This document shows positions 8,599-17,700 of a stretch of 64,000 nucleotides of DNA, in pieces. The DNA is from Mobilicoccus sp032056465 (GTDB taxonomy: Bacteria > Actinomycetota > Actinomycetes > Actinomycetales > Dermatophilaceae). Numbering within the stretch: position 1 is the first letter of the stretch; every line of letters starts with the position of its first letter. Made by a program: the position numbers and the translations under genes. A model generated the notes under the pieces. The model had not been told where the DNA came from, ran no database searches, and saw only the letters and a program-made list of their open reading frames with translations. The stretch is from NCBI RefSeq assembly GCF_032056465.1, contig NZ_DAMBCL010000003.1; one strand, given 5' to 3'.

Positions 8599-10107
8599 TC
8601 AGCGCTTCATGTTGATGAGGGTGTCCAGCGCCTGATCGATCGTGGAGATGAACTTCGCGGCCGCGGCGAACGAGTGCTGGTACTGGATCATGTTCGTCAT
8701 CTCCTCGTTGAGGGAGACGCCGGAGACGTTGTCGCGGGCATCGAGGGCCTGCCGGACGACGTTCTCCTGGGCCTTGACGTTGCGGTCGACGGACTGGCCC
8801 TGCACGCCGATCGAGACGACGAGCGAGTTGTAGGTGGCGTCGGGCCCAGCCTTGTCGCCGATGTGTCGTGACATGGCAAGGGCGTTGTTGCCGTCGAGGC
8901 TGGGCGGTTGGGTGGTGCCGTCGGCGTCGGTCCAGTCGCCCTTGGGGTTGCCGCGGGAGATGGCGAGGTCGTTGGCGACCGAGCCGGCGGCGACGCGGAT
9001 GTTGCCGGCGGTGATCGTCGTGCCGCCGTCGGCGGCGACGAAGAGGGCGGAGCCGATCTCGCCGTCGACGGTGTAGCCGAGTTCCTGCTGGTCGTTGACG
9101 GTGTCGGCGAGCTTGGCCGCGACCTCGTCGAAGCGGGACATGTAGGTGGGGATGATGTCGTTGAGCGACGTGAGCTGTCCCTGCACGCGGCCGCTCGTGA
9201 GCCCCACCTCTTCCCCGGCGGCAGGCGCCCCGGGATCGCCGTCGGCCCCGGTCGCCCAGGTGAGACGGACGGGCTCGGGCGCGGTGCCGTCGGTGGGGTA
9301 GGACCCGTCGTTGGGGTCGTCGACGGCGAGGGAGCCGGCCCTGATGCCGTAGACGAGGGCCTTGTCGCCGATCATCACGTCGACGGACTGGCTGGGGAAG
9401 TCGACGCCCTGGTCCATCTCGGAGCGGCGGACGGTGGCGCCGGTGAGATCCGCGAGCTTGGCGATGAGGACGTCGCGCTGGTCGAGCAGCTCGTTGCTCG
9501 GCACGCGGGCGATGTCGTTGTTGCGGATCGCCGTGTTGAGCTTGGCGATGTCCTCGGCCATCTTGTTGATGGCCGTGACGTTGGCGCCGACTTCGACGGT
9601 GGTGTCGCCCCACTGGGTGCCCATCGCGTTGCTGAGGTGGTTGAGCTGGGCCGCGACCTCCTTCGCGCGTTCGAGAGCGGCGGCGCGGGGAGAGAAGTCG
9701 GCGACGCTGGGGCTGTTCCCGGCGGCGCCCATCGCGTTCCACATCTCGGTGAGCTTCTTGTGCAGGCCGGTCTCACCGGGTTCGCTCACGGTGCGTTCGA
9801 CGGCGGCCATCGTCTTCTGTTGTTCGGCGAGGTTGCCGAGCGCGGCGCCGGCATTGTTGGCGCGGGCGATGAGGAACTCGTCGTTCATCCTGGTGACGCT
9901 CGTGACGCGTACGCCCTCGCCGCTGCCGTCGTACCGCGACCAGAACGCCGGCACACCGGGGCCGCCGACGGCTTCCTGGTTGACGCGCTGCCGGGTGTAC
10001 CCCTCGGTGGCGGAGTTGGCGATGTTCTGGCCGGTGACGTTGAGGCCGCGTTGGGCAGCGTGGATCGCCGACGTGCCGATGTGCAGGCCGCTGAACGCTG
10101 CAACCAT
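8599..10107 (-). CDS. flgK: Flagellar hook-associated protein 1
   Basis: 502 residues from the ATG at 10107, preceded by GAGGAACACACC. The N-terminal rod/hook signature SGLHIGTSAIHAAQRGLNVT followed by GQNIANSATEGYTRQRV is diagnostic; the C-terminal helix (SLNEEMTNMIQYQHSFAAAA...LINMKR) packs against it. FlgK is the first hook-filament adapter. The open frame upstream to 10875 overlaps fliS/fliT and is not coding. A flagellar-type promoter at 10191-10217 suggests flgKL can be transcribed separately from fliDS. Confidence 0.96.
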   Translation of the reverse strand: MVAAFSGLHIGTSAIHAAQRGLNVTGQNIANSATEGYTRQRVNQEAVGGPGVPAFWSRYDGSGEGVRVTSVTRMNDEFLIARANNAGAALGNLAEQQKTMAAVERTVSEPGETGLHKKLTEMWNAMGAAGNSPSVADFSPRAAALERAKEVAAQLNHLSNAMGTQWGDTTVEVGANVTAINKMAEDIAKLNTAIRNNDIARVPSNELLDQRDVLIAKLADLTGATVRRSEMDQGVDFPSQSVDVMIGDKALVYGIRAGSLAVDDPNDGSYPTDGTAPEPVRLTWATGADGDPGAPAAGEEVGLTSGRVQGQLTSLNDIIPTYMSRFDEVAAKLADTVNDQQELGYTVDGEIGSALFVAADGGTTITAGNIRVAAGSVANDLAISRGNPKGDWTDADGTTQPPSLDGNNALAMSRHIGDKAGPDATYNSLVVSIGVQGQSVDRNVKAQENVVRQALDARDNVSGVSLNEEMTNMIQYQHSFAAAAKFISTIDQALDTLINMKR

Positions 10108-10190
10108 GGTGTGTTCCTCATCCGTCGGTCGGGGGCGCGGGATGCCCGGTGGGTTCGTCCCGTGGCCCGGGGGCCTGGACGGTCGTCTGC

Positions 10191-10217
10191 CTATCGGTGC
10201 GGGAGCCCGCCACCTGA
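10191..10217 (-). promoter_or_regulatory. Sigma-28-type promoter of flgKL
   Basis: On the minus strand TCAG, 15 bases, ACCGATAG; the -10 box is 84 bp from the flgK ATG. Fits the WhiG/SigD pattern in its -10 half, and the TCAG -35 half is identical to that before the heparinase-like gene. Confidence 0.55.
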
Positions 10218-10277
10218 GGAGGCGGACGCGGGTGGAGTGCGGACGAGCGCCGTGCCGGCGTCGCTCGCGTCCTCGGG

Positions 10278-10619
10278 TCAGGCGGAGCTGTCGTGGTACA
10301 GCGAGACCGCGCCGGAGCCGGCCGGCCGAGCCTTCTGCCGTTCGAGGTGGTCGAGGTCCTTCTCGACGGCGACGAGCTGGTACTGCACGAAGGTGCGGAG
10401 GAGCTGGATGCGGCTGATGAGGTGGGTGACCCGGTCGCCGAGGTCGGGCGGGAGCGCGCCGAGGTCGGTGGGGGGCTCCCATTCGGGGACGGGATTGGCG
10501 TCGCCGAGGCGGACGGATTCCTCGTGGGCGTCGAGTTCGTCCTCGATGCGGGTGAGGGCAGCCTCCCAGGCGGCGCGGTCGCCAGCCCGGCCGGTGGTGG
10601 GGCGGGTGGTGTCGGTCAT
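10278..10619 (-). CDS. Small flagellar protein in the fliT position
   Basis: 113 residues, mostly helical and acidic (ALTRIEDELDAHEESVRL; LISRIQLLRTFVQYQLVAVEKDLDHLERQK). Its ATG overlaps the fliS stop (ATGA), so the two are translationally coupled. A helical protein right after FliS is what is expected of the FliT/FlgN export chaperones for FliD or FlgK, but I see no sequence signature that proves it. A generic accessory protein is the alternative. Confidence 0.7.
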   Translation of the reverse strand: MTDTTRPTTGRAGDRAAWEAALTRIEDELDAHEESVRLGDANPVPEWEPPTDLGALPPDLGDRVTHLISRIQLLRTFVQYQLVAVEKDLDHLERQKARPAGSGAVSLYHDSSA

Positions 10620-11005
10620 CGCTCGCCGGTGATGCCCTGATCGGCGACCTCGTGCCAGGCGGCGGCGAGGGGTTCGAGGACCTCACGGACGTCGACGACG
10701 CGGCGGATGTTCTTCTCGAGGTTGGCCTGCACGAGCATGTCGATGGCCCACTCGTAGATGCGCTTGAGGTTCTCCCCCTCGGCCCACACGCTCGTGTCGA
10801 GGGTGGAGTGGAACTCCCAGAGGATGTCCTGGGCGTGGGTGAGGCAGGCGTGGGATTTCGGGATGTCGCGGGCACCCAGGCCCGTCTCCGCGTCGTGGAG
10901 GTCCTTGAGCAGCCGGTCGTAGAGCATCGTGACGAGTTTCGCCGGGGACGCGGTGGTGACGGCTTCGCGGGCGTACCGGTGGCGGAGTTGGGCCTGGGTG
11001 GTCAT
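10616..11005 (-). CDS. fliS: Flagellin export chaperone FliS
   Basis: 129 residues, normal family length. The segment YAREAVTTASPAKLVTMLYD is the conserved FliS N-terminus, and helices with AQDILWEFHSTLD and IYEWAIDMLVQANLEKN follow. FliS binds the C-terminal D0 helix of flagellin in the cytosol and stops early polymerisation. It sits between fliD (27 bp upstream) and the fliT-position gene (overlap of 4 bp). Confidence 0.95.
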   Translation of the reverse strand: MTTQAQLRHRYAREAVTTASPAKLVTMLYDRLLKDLHDAETGLGARDIPKSHACLTHAQDILWEFHSTLDTSVWAEGENLKRIYEWAIDMLVQANLEKNIRRVVDVREVLEPLAAAWHEVADQGITGER

Positions 11006-11031
11006 GCGGGGTCCTGTTCGTGTGTGGCCGG

Positions 11032-12417
11032 TTACTTGTTCCCGGAGTTCGCGTTGTTGAGAGCACCGAGTTGACCGGCGAGCCAGTCGCCTTGGGATTT
11101 CATCTTCGACAGCATGCGATCGAGGGCGTTGTACTGCGCGGTGAGCGTCGCCTGTTTGGCGCTCATCCGTTCGTCGAACCGTTTCGCCTGATCGGTGTAG
11201 TCCTTGACGATGGCGTCCTGGCCCTTGATCGCGGCGGTCAATGTCCCATCGGTCGCGTTGGTCAGCGCCTTACTCGCGTCGGCGAGCTTTTGTGCGGTGG
11301 CGGTGACGGTCTTCTCGACGGCGGCGGGATCCTTGCCGTAGGCCTCGCTGAACTTTGCCTTGTCGAAGGTGATCGCGCCGGTCTTGTCGACGCTGATGCC
11401 GACCATGCTGGGCACGGCCGCACTCGACCCGACGAAAACGTCGGTGATGCTGTTCGTCACGCTGCGGGCCGTGGGGTTGCCGATGAGCAGGCCGGAGTTG
11501 TTCGTCGCGTCCTTGCCGGCGGTGGCCTTGCCGAGGTTCGGGTCGACCTTGGAGTTGATGCGGACGTTGGAGAGCGCGGCGTTGGCGGCGTCGACCATGG
11601 CCTGGACCTTGGCGGCGATGGCGTCGGGGTCGCGGGTCGTCGTGATCGTCGTCGTGCCGGGGGTGAGGGCGGTGATACTCACGCCGTCCATGAGACCGTC
11701 GACCGTGGCGGTCTTCGAGCTGACGCTGAACTCGGCCTCGCTGCCCGCGCCGACGGTGACGACGGTGTCGGCACCGGCGCGGAGGGTCTTGACGGGGCCT
11801 CCGATGGCGTCGACGTCGCCGCCGACCTCGAGGGTGGTGTCGGCGCCGGTCGTCTTCGAGGTGAGCTGGAGGCGGTAGGCGCCGTCGCGCACCTTGACGA
11901 CGGTGGCGTTGACGTCGGCGTCCTTGTGCTCGTTGATCTTCTGGGCGACGGTGTTGAGGGTGTCACCGGCGGCGAAGTCGATCGTCGTCGGCGTGCCGTG
12001 ATTGGTCACGGAGAACGACCAGGGTGCGGACTTCACCGGGGTGTTGCGGTCGGCGACGGCGATCTCACCGCTCATCACCGCACCGGCCCGGGCGACGGTG
12101 TCGACGCGGACGGTGAGGTTGCTCGGGGCGGCGATGCCCTTGGCGGTGACCGTGGCGACGTCCTTGTTGCTCGAGGCCGCGCCCGCGGACTCCCAGATGT
12201 TCGTCTTGGTCAGCGGGTCAGGGACGACGGCTGTTGCCGCGTCACCCATGCTCTTGACCAGCCCGTTGAGCTGCGTGAACACCCCGGACAGGGCGGAGGC
12301 AGAGGTTTGGGCCTTGGTGATGCGGTTGCCGGCGAGGCGTTCGACGGCCATGAGCTGATCGACGACGGCCTTCGTGTCGAATCCGGTGAGCAGGCCACCG
12401 ACGGCCATGCTTCCCAT
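11032..12417 (-). CDS. fliD: Flagellar filament cap protein
   Basis: 461 residues; the ATG at 12417 follows AAGGAGACCGAC. The N-terminal MAVGGLLTGFDTKAVVDQLM is the FliD signature (GL.SG.D...IV..LM), and the C-terminus is a helical coiled-coil-like region ending in AQYNALDRMLSKMKSQGDWL. FliD caps the growing filament and folds incoming flagellin. The middle is beta-rich and Val/Thr/Asp-rich, as expected for the variable D2-D3 leg domains. It is separated from flagellin by a strong terminator, so it may be read at a lower level. Confidence 0.95.
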   Translation of the reverse strand: MGSMAVGGLLTGFDTKAVVDQLMAVERLAGNRITKAQTSASALSGVFTQLNGLVKSMGDAATAVVPDPLTKTNIWESAGAASSNKDVATVTAKGIAAPSNLTVRVDTVARAGAVMSGEIAVADRNTPVKSAPWSFSVTNHGTPTTIDFAAGDTLNTVAQKINEHKDADVNATVVKVRDGAYRLQLTSKTTGADTTLEVGGDVDAIGGPVKTLRAGADTVVTVGAGSEAEFSVSSKTATVDGLMDGVSITALTPGTTTITTTRDPDAIAAKVQAMVDAANAALSNVRINSKVDPNLGKATAGKDATNNSGLLIGNPTARSVTNSITDVFVGSSAAVPSMVGISVDKTGAITFDKAKFSEAYGKDPAAVEKTVTATAQKLADASKALTNATDGTLTAAIKGQDAIVKDYTDQAKRFDERMSAKQATLTAQYNALDRMLSKMKSQGDWLAGQLGALNNANSGNK

Positions 12418-12486
12418 GTCGGTCTCCTTCCGTGGAGTGTGTGGTCATCCGGGGTCCGTGCGCCGGAGGCGGCCGCGGAACGCCAC

Positions 12487-12519
12487 GAGGGGGCGTGGGC
12501 GCCGTGCCCACGCCCCCTC
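12487..12519 (-). terminator. Terminator between flagellin and fliD
   Basis: A perfect 14-bp stem (GAGGGGGCGTGGGC / GCCCACGCCCCCTC) with a 5-base loop lies 39 bp after the flagellin stop. No U-run. It would separate abundant flagellin mRNA from fliDS. Confidence 0.75.
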
Positions 12520-12557
12520 GGGGTTGATCGCGTCGTCCGCAGCGGGTCCGTTCAGGC

Positions 12558-13886
12558 TCAGCCGAGGAGCTTGAGGACCGACTGGCTGGACTGGTTGGCC
12601 TGCGCCAGCATCGAAACACCGGCCTGCTGAAGGATCTGCGAACGGGTGAAGTTCGTCATCTCCTTGGCCATGTCGGTGTCGCGGATGCGGGATTCGGACG
12701 CTGCCAGGTTCTCCGCGCTCACACCGAGGTTCTTGATGGTGTGGTCGAGGCGGTTCTGCAGGGCTCCAAGCTGAGCACGCTGGCCAGAGACCTTGCCGAT
12801 CGCTACATCAATTGTCTTGAGAGCATCCACGGCGGTGGCCTGAGTGCCAAGGTCCACACCTGAACCGTACGTAGCAACTGTCAGCTTAGATGTGGCATCC
12901 AAAGCATCCGTGAAGGTCACACTTCCACCACCGTGAGCCTCGTCGAATGTCGCCGTGGCGCCATTCACGACACCGACAACATTCTTGTTCGCATCAAGAA
13001 TGTTCCCGTTGGCACCAGCGACCGTGTATTCACCAGCGTTGATGTTGCCCTTCTGCGCAGTTACAGCACCGCCTGTGCCTGCAACCGTCGCCGTGAAGTT
13101 GGTGTTGGCCACCTTGAACGACTCACCAGCAACAACATTGGCGCCGGCCGTAACAACAGCACCACTATCGAAGGTAACCTTGGCGCCAGCAGCCACACCC
13201 ACCTTGACGTTGTCCTTGTCGAAGACGTCAACACCGCCGGACGCGGCGTTAGCCTTGAGGGTATACGTTCCCTCTGCCAGCTTTCCCTTAGTCTCATCCA
13301 CTGCCAACGGTGCAGTGACCGCCGCGGCGCCGAAGTTGGTGGTCTGCGGCTGAACTTTGGCGCCGCCACGGGAAAGCGCCAGCGACTCGGCACTCGTCGC
13401 GCCAATGTTGATGCCCATAGTGTGACCACCATTGGCACCGATCTGCAGCGTCTTGTTCGTGAACGTTCCATCCAAGAGGCCCATGCCATTGAACTGCGTA
13501 CGCGTGGAGATTCCCGTGAGCTCCTTGTTGAGCTCGTTGATCTCCTTCTGAATCTGCTGACGGTCACTGTCCGTGTTTGTGTCTGAGGCTGCCTGCACGG
13601 TCAGAGTACGCATGCGCTGGAGGATCGAGTGCGTCTCGTTAAGCGCACCCTCGGCGGTCTGGATGAGGCTGACGCCGTCCTGGGCGTTGGCCTGGGCCTG
13701 GTTGAGGCCGTTGACCTGAGCGCGGAGCTTCTCGCTGATCGCGAGGCCGGCGGCGTCGTCGGCAGCGCGGTTGATGCGGAGACCGGAAGACAGGCGCTCG
13801 AGGCTCGTCGTCATGCTGCTCTGCGTACCCGTGAGGTTGCGGTAGGCGTTGAGGGCGTTGACGTTGGTGTTGATCTGAAGACCCAT
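12558..13886 (-). CDS. fliC: Flagellin (major filament protein)
   Basis: 442 residues from the ATG at 13886, preceded by GAAGGAGTTTCCCC, the best Shine-Dalgarno of the region. The N-terminal MGLQINTNVNALNAYRNL and LERLSSGLRINRAADDAAGL, and the C-terminal ENLAASESRIRDTDMAKEMT with SVLKLLG, are typical D0/D1. The centre (about residues 165-350) is Ala/Thr/Val/Gly-rich with two D3-like units, each of the form GxYTxxA...GVVNGAxxTF. Its bases are visibly less GC-rich than the ends (one 60-base line counts about 63% GC), fitting a mosaic surface domain. No Cys. Confidence 0.97.
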   Translation of the reverse strand: MGLQINTNVNALNAYRNLTGTQSSMTTSLERLSSGLRINRAADDAAGLAISEKLRAQVNGLNQAQANAQDGVSLIQTAEGALNETHSILQRMRTLTVQAASDTNTDSDRQQIQKEINELNKELTGISTRTQFNGMGLLDGTFTNKTLQIGANGGHTMGINIGATSAESLALSRGGAKVQPQTTNFGAAAVTAPLAVDETKGKLAEGTYTLKANAASGGVDVFDKDNVKVGVAAGAKVTFDSGAVVTAGANVVAGESFKVANTNFTATVAGTGGAVTAQKGNINAGEYTVAGANGNILDANKNVVGVVNGATATFDEAHGGGSVTFTDALDATSKLTVATYGSGVDLGTQATAVDALKTIDVAIGKVSGQRAQLGALQNRLDHTIKNLGVSAENLAASESRIRDTDMAKEMTNFTRSQILQQAGVSMLAQANQSSQSVLKLLG

Positions 13887-14303
13887 GGGGAAACTCCTTC
13901 GTGGATATGGGGTCCGGGTCACCGTCCGTGGTGATCCCGCGGACTTCGTGGGGTGAAGTCCCTCGAGGTGCTCGTGCGACCTCGGTCGGTCACGCGGGGT
14001 GGCGCTGGCGACGCCCCCCTCATCGGCAATGCCGTCGCCCTCCTCAAGCACTCCGGAGGACTTTCTTCGGCGCCCCCACCTGCACGGCGGCACTCCGCGC
14101 GGCACTCGTCGCCCAGGTGCGCAGAGCCACAAGCGAACTGATCCGCGGGCCGACCGGAAAAAGAAAAGTCGACCGACCGAGAAGGACTCTCGATCGGTCG
14201 ACTCGGCGGGCCGCCGCCAGGCCCCTTCACCCGTCGGACCCGGCATGCGTAGCCGCTCAGGCCACCTGCCCCACGGGGAATGGGCCTCCCGCTCGAGCAC
14301 GGG
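13887..14303. other. Flagellin upstream region
   Basis: About 417 bases between the two flagellin genes with no supportable gene. It holds the candidate sigma-28 promoter at 14020-14046 and a long leader (about 130 nt) before the flagellin Shine-Dalgarno. A hairpin-like GTCGACCGA / TCGGTCGAC pair lies near 14170-14202, where it could terminate the second flagellin transcript. Confidence 0.5.
14020..14046 (-). promoter_or_regulatory. Sigma-28-type promoter of flagellin
   Basis: On the minus strand TGAG, 15 bases, GCCGATGA; the -10 box is about 134 bp before the ATG. Spacing equals that of the flgK and heparinase-like gene promoters. Confidence 0.5.
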
Positions 14304-15647
14304 TCACCCCAAGAGCTTGAGAAGGGTCTGAGGCACCCTGTGGGCCTCGGCGAGCATCGACACCGACGACTGGCAGAGGGTCTGCCACCGCTGCATCTGG
14401 GTGACCTCCCGGGCGATGTCGGCATCACGGATACGGCTCTCGGCGTGGACGAGGTTCTCGGCGGCGACGCCGGCGCTGCGGGCCGTGTGGGCGAGGGCGT
14501 TCTGCGTCGCACCCATCTCGGCCCGGCCGAGGCTCACGCGCGCGATGGCGCGGTCGACCCGCTCGATCGCCTCGAGGGCACCGGAGGACCAGGTGGTCGT
14601 CACGGTCCTGTCAGGACCGGGTGGTCTCGGCGGCGTCGGCCTCTGGTCGGCGTCGCCCAACCCCTCGTACCCACTGCCGCTGGGGCTGCCGGGGTCCTTG
14701 ACGATGACCGTGCTCGAGCCGGCCTGCCGCACTACATCGATCGGTCCGCCGAGGAGGTCGACGGCGCGGTAGCCCCCGTACTCCTCGGGGATCGCGTCCG
14801 TACCAGGCGCCGTCTTCGTCTTGAGCCCCTCGGTGCCGGGCACGCTCATCTCGCCGGCGCCCGGCTGTCTGGCGGTGATGACGATGTTGACGTTCGTCCG
14901 GCTCGTGCCGTCCGCCATCCGGATGCTCCCCGTCGTGACCTCGAACGCCGCGTGGAACGCAGGGTCGGCGCGGAGCAGATCCGCCAACTCCGTCGCGGAT
15001 GTGGGAGCGGAACTCAGCGGCACGCTCACCGTCCTGGCCTCCCCGGTCGTGGTGAGCTTCTGCGTGACCACGAACGGGTTGGGCACGGCAGACCGCACGT
15101 CGGGGTCGTCGAGGTTCCACAACGCGAACCTCGGAGGCGTTCCCGGGACCGCCGGGGACACGACGTCCCCGATCGTCACGGTCGTCGCCTCACCGGCGTT
15201 GGCGCCGACCTGAAGACTCTTCTGCCGGAACGTTCCGTCCAGCAGGGGCATGCCGTTGAACTGCGTCGCACCGGCGATGCGGTCGATGTCGGCCATGAGC
15301 TGCGTCATCTCCGCCTGGATGTGACGCAGACTCCCCGGATCGTTCGTCCCGTTCGCTGCCTGGACGGCCAGGGTCCGCATCCGCTGGAGGATCGCGTGGT
15401 CCTCGTCGAGACTTCCCTCGGCCGTCTGCAGCAGGCTGATGCCGTCGTTGACGTTGCGCACCGCCTGCTCGAGCCCGTTGGCCTGCGCGCGCATCCCCTG
15501 GGAGATCGCGAGGCCGGCGGCGTCGTCGGCGGCCCGGTTGATCCGCAGGCCGGAGGACAACCGCTCCATCGCCCTGTCGACACCGGTCTGATTGGTCGTG
15601 GCTGCGCGGGAGGCACTCATCGCCGCGATGTTCTGAGTGATGCGCAT
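14304..15647 (-). CDS. Second, divergent flagellin-like protein
   Basis: 447 residues from the ATG at 15647; AAGGA lies rather far (about 14 nt). Strong D0/D1 at the N-terminus (RITQNIAAMSASRAATTNQT, then MERLSSGLRINRAADDAAGL) and a flagellin C-terminus (ENLVHAESRIRDADIAREVT...LLKLLG). Its middle differs fully from the other flagellin: Pro-rich and with an FVVTQKLTTTGEARTVSVPL segment. The last helix reads RWQTLCQSSVSMLAEAHRVP where normal flagellin has RSQILQQAGVSMLAQANQSS; the Cys and the Pro are unusual in D0. It could be a minor filament subunit or a degenerating duplicate. It is the first gene of the run. Confidence 0.88.
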   Translation of the reverse strand: MRITQNIAAMSASRAATTNQTGVDRAMERLSSGLRINRAADDAAGLAISQGMRAQANGLEQAVRNVNDGISLLQTAEGSLDEDHAILQRMRTLAVQAANGTNDPGSLRHIQAEMTQLMADIDRIAGATQFNGMPLLDGTFRQKSLQVGANAGEATTVTIGDVVSPAVPGTPPRFALWNLDDPDVRSAVPNPFVVTQKLTTTGEARTVSVPLSSAPTSATELADLLRADPAFHAAFEVTTGSIRMADGTSRTNVNIVITARQPGAGEMSVPGTEGLKTKTAPGTDAIPEEYGGYRAVDLLGGPIDVVRQAGSSTVIVKDPGSPSGSGYEGLGDADQRPTPPRPPGPDRTVTTTWSSGALEAIERVDRAIARVSLGRAEMGATQNALAHTARSAGVAAENLVHAESRIRDADIAREVTQMQRWQTLCQSSVSMLAEAHRVPQTLLKLLG

Positions 15648-15722
15648 GGGCGAGCCCGCGTCCTTTCGGGTCGACGACGTGTCCTCGGTCCACAGCCCGG
15701 GATCACCCCCGGCTCGGGTGAC

Positions 15723-15749
15723 CCATCGGCACGGAGGCCGATCACCCGA
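15723..15749 (-). promoter_or_regulatory. Weak sigma-28-type site before the second flagellin
   Basis: On the minus strand TCGG, 15 bases, GCCGATGG, about 76 bp before the ATG. It is the weakest match of the flagellar set. Confidence 0.35.
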
Positions 15750-15754
15750 GGGGG

Positions 15755-15808
15755 CCTTCGCACGCAATCGGGCGGATGAGACCTTCGCACGCAGTCGGGC
15801 GGATGAGA
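15755..15808. repeat. 27-bp tandem direct repeat
   Basis: Two adjacent copies starting CCTTCGCACGCA and ending CGGGCGGATGAGA differ at one base. They lie just upstream of the second flagellin promoter-like site. Confidence 0.8.
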
Positions 15809-16164
15809 TACGCGGCGCGCTCCGTGGGCGCCGACACCGCGTGAGTGCCATCCCGCCCCGATCCGGTGGGCTCATGCCGACCTCGTGCCTCACGTGTCCC
15901 GCCGGCTCGCGCGGGCCCTCCGCGAGGGGCCTCGGCGCATGCTCTCACCCCGGCGTGCGGACGCGATGCATACGTCAACGCCGCCTCCGGAGTCGTGAGT
16001 TCCTCACCCCTGCAGTGGCCCTCGCCAGCCACCCGTCGGGTCCGGAACGGGGCCTCAGAACGTGACGAGGACGGTCGTATGGCACCGCGAACCGAGGCCG
16101 ACGGAACGGGCTCGCCACCGACGGTGACCACCGCGTCACCCGAGATGACCAGGAGAAGGACCTC

Positions 16165-17688
16165 ATGACCACTCGCACCCGCCTCGCCACGACCATCGCC
16201 GCCGTTGCTGCGTTCGCTCTCCTCGCTCCCACCACGGCTCACGCCGCCACGCCCACGGTGCCGACGAAGGGCATCAAGGTCAGCCTCTCGCAGTACCCGC
16301 AGCTCATCGACCGGCCGGGCACCACGCACGACGTCATCCGCTTCACGAAGGTGCCCAACGCGAACTGGAGCATCACCTCGGCGGACGGTACGCCGACTCC
16401 CGTCGCGTTCAGCGGGGCGAGCACGACGACGACGGTGCCCGTCACCACAGCGCGTACGGTGACGATCGCCCCGGTGGAGGCCACCGCCACCGCCACGTAC
16501 GTCATCGCCCCCGGGTCACCGAGCGCATGGGCGATGGCCACCCCCACGAACGGACCCGCCGTCACCGTGGCCGCCGTCACCACCTTCGTCACGTGGAACG
16601 ACCTCCCCGGTGACAAGGACACCGTCACGCTGCGCCGCCACGACGCGATCGTGTGGTCGGTCGCCCTGCCCGGCAAGACCGCCGTCGAGTACGACGCCGA
16701 AAGGTTCGGCAAGAAGACCGAACTCACCTTCCCCGCGAAGAGCACGATCACCGCGAGGGCCCAGGACGGTTACACGGTGACGACGACCACCATCGGCACC
16801 CCCACCGTCACCGCCGACCCGACGACCACGGTGAAGAAGACCGCGATCGAGGCCGCCGCCACCGTCGGCGACAACCCGTACGACGCGACGAAGGGGTACG
16901 GCAAGGGCGCCTCGGTCGAGACCGTCAAGATCGTCGGCCTCAACGGGGTGTCGTGGAAGATCGGCGGGAGCACCAAGCCCCTCAAGGTCAAGGCCGGGCA
17001 GACCGTCTACGTGCCCGTCGACCCCGACGACATCAAGGACGACAAGGTCGAGGTGACCCCGTCGGCCGAACGCGGCTATGCCCTCGCCGGCGACGCCCCG
17101 GCCTCACTGGAACTGGACTTCGCCGACCCCGACACGGTCACCCCGATCAGGCTGACCAACGCCATGGTGACCAAGACCGATGCGCCCGGCGCCCCCTACG
17201 ACACCGTCCGCATCGCGGCGGAGCGCAACGTCACCTGGTGGATGGGCCAGAAGGACAAGAAGGGCAAGGTCAAGTACACGGCGATGAAGCCGGGTCGGGA
17301 CGGCACGATCCTCTTCAAGCCCCGGTACGACAAGGACAGCTTCGCCACCTCCGTCTTCCTCAAGCCCATCGCCAACCGTGGCTACCTCATCAACGCCTCG
17401 GGCCTCACCACGGAGCTGACGTTCGCGGTCGGCACCCAGCCCCTGACGAAGGCCTCGGTGTTCACGACGACGACCAGCAGCGCGACCCTGTCGGCCGTCC
17501 CCGGCGTCGACGCCTGGTCCGTCAAGTACAGCGGCAAGGTCGGCGAGAAGGCGACGAACGCCTCGGCCACGGTCAAGGCCGCCGACCTCACCAATCGGGG
17601 CATCGCCTCGGTGACGTTCACGGGAGCCACCGCGACGCCGACCGTGACCCCCAAGCTCACCAAGGGCTACGCCCTTAACGCGAGCTGA
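16165..17688 (+). CDS. Secreted protein of five ~95-residue repeats, unknown function
   Basis: 507 residues; the ATG follows AGGAGAAGGACCTC. Residues 1-28 are a Sec signal peptide (TTIAAVAAFALLAPTTAHAA). The mature part is five degenerate repeats starting near residues 29, 131, 220, 325 and 424. Each has a D-T-V/I strand followed by a W (NANWSI, AIVWSV, GVSWKI, NVTWWM, DAWSVK) and a late GY motif (GYTVTT, RGYALAG, RGYLINA, KGYALNA). This suggests tandem beta domains of Ig-like type. No catalytic motif, LPXTG or membrane anchor is seen. I do not recognise a family. It is monocistronic, with a terminator at 17701. Confidence 0.85.
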   Translation: MTTRTRLATTIAAVAAFALLAPTTAHAATPTVPTKGIKVSLSQYPQLIDRPGTTHDVIRFTKVPNANWSITSADGTPTPVAFSGASTTTTVPVTTARTVTIAPVEATATATYVIAPGSPSAWAMATPTNGPAVTVAAVTTFVTWNDLPGDKDTVTLRRHDAIVWSVALPGKTAVEYDAERFGKKTELTFPAKSTITARAQDGYTVTTTTIGTPTVTADPTTTVKKTAIEAAATVGDNPYDATKGYGKGASVETVKIVGLNGVSWKIGGSTKPLKVKAGQTVYVPVDPDDIKDDKVEVTPSAERGYALAGDAPASLELDFADPDTVTPIRLTNAMVTKTDAPGAPYDTVRIAAERNVTWWMGQKDKKGKVKYTAMKPGRDGTILFKPRYDKDSFATSVFLKPIANRGYLINASGLTTELTFAVGTQPLTKASVFTTTTSSATLSAVPGVDAWSVKYSGKVGEKATNASATVKAADLTNRGIASVTFTGATATPTVTPKLTKGYALNAS

Positions 17689-17700
17689 CCCCTGTCACCG

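Larger units (their letters stand above)
15648..16164. other. Divergent intergenic region
   Basis: About 517 bases between the second flagellin (minus) and the five-repeat secreted protein (plus). It holds a weak sigma-28-like site (15723-15749) and a 27-bp tandem repeat (15755-15808). I see no convincing gene. Confidence 0.5.

Noticed and set aside
14304..15647. Second flagellin as a pseudogene
   Set aside because: The frame is intact and both conserved ends are complete, so I keep it as a gene despite the odd C-terminal helix.
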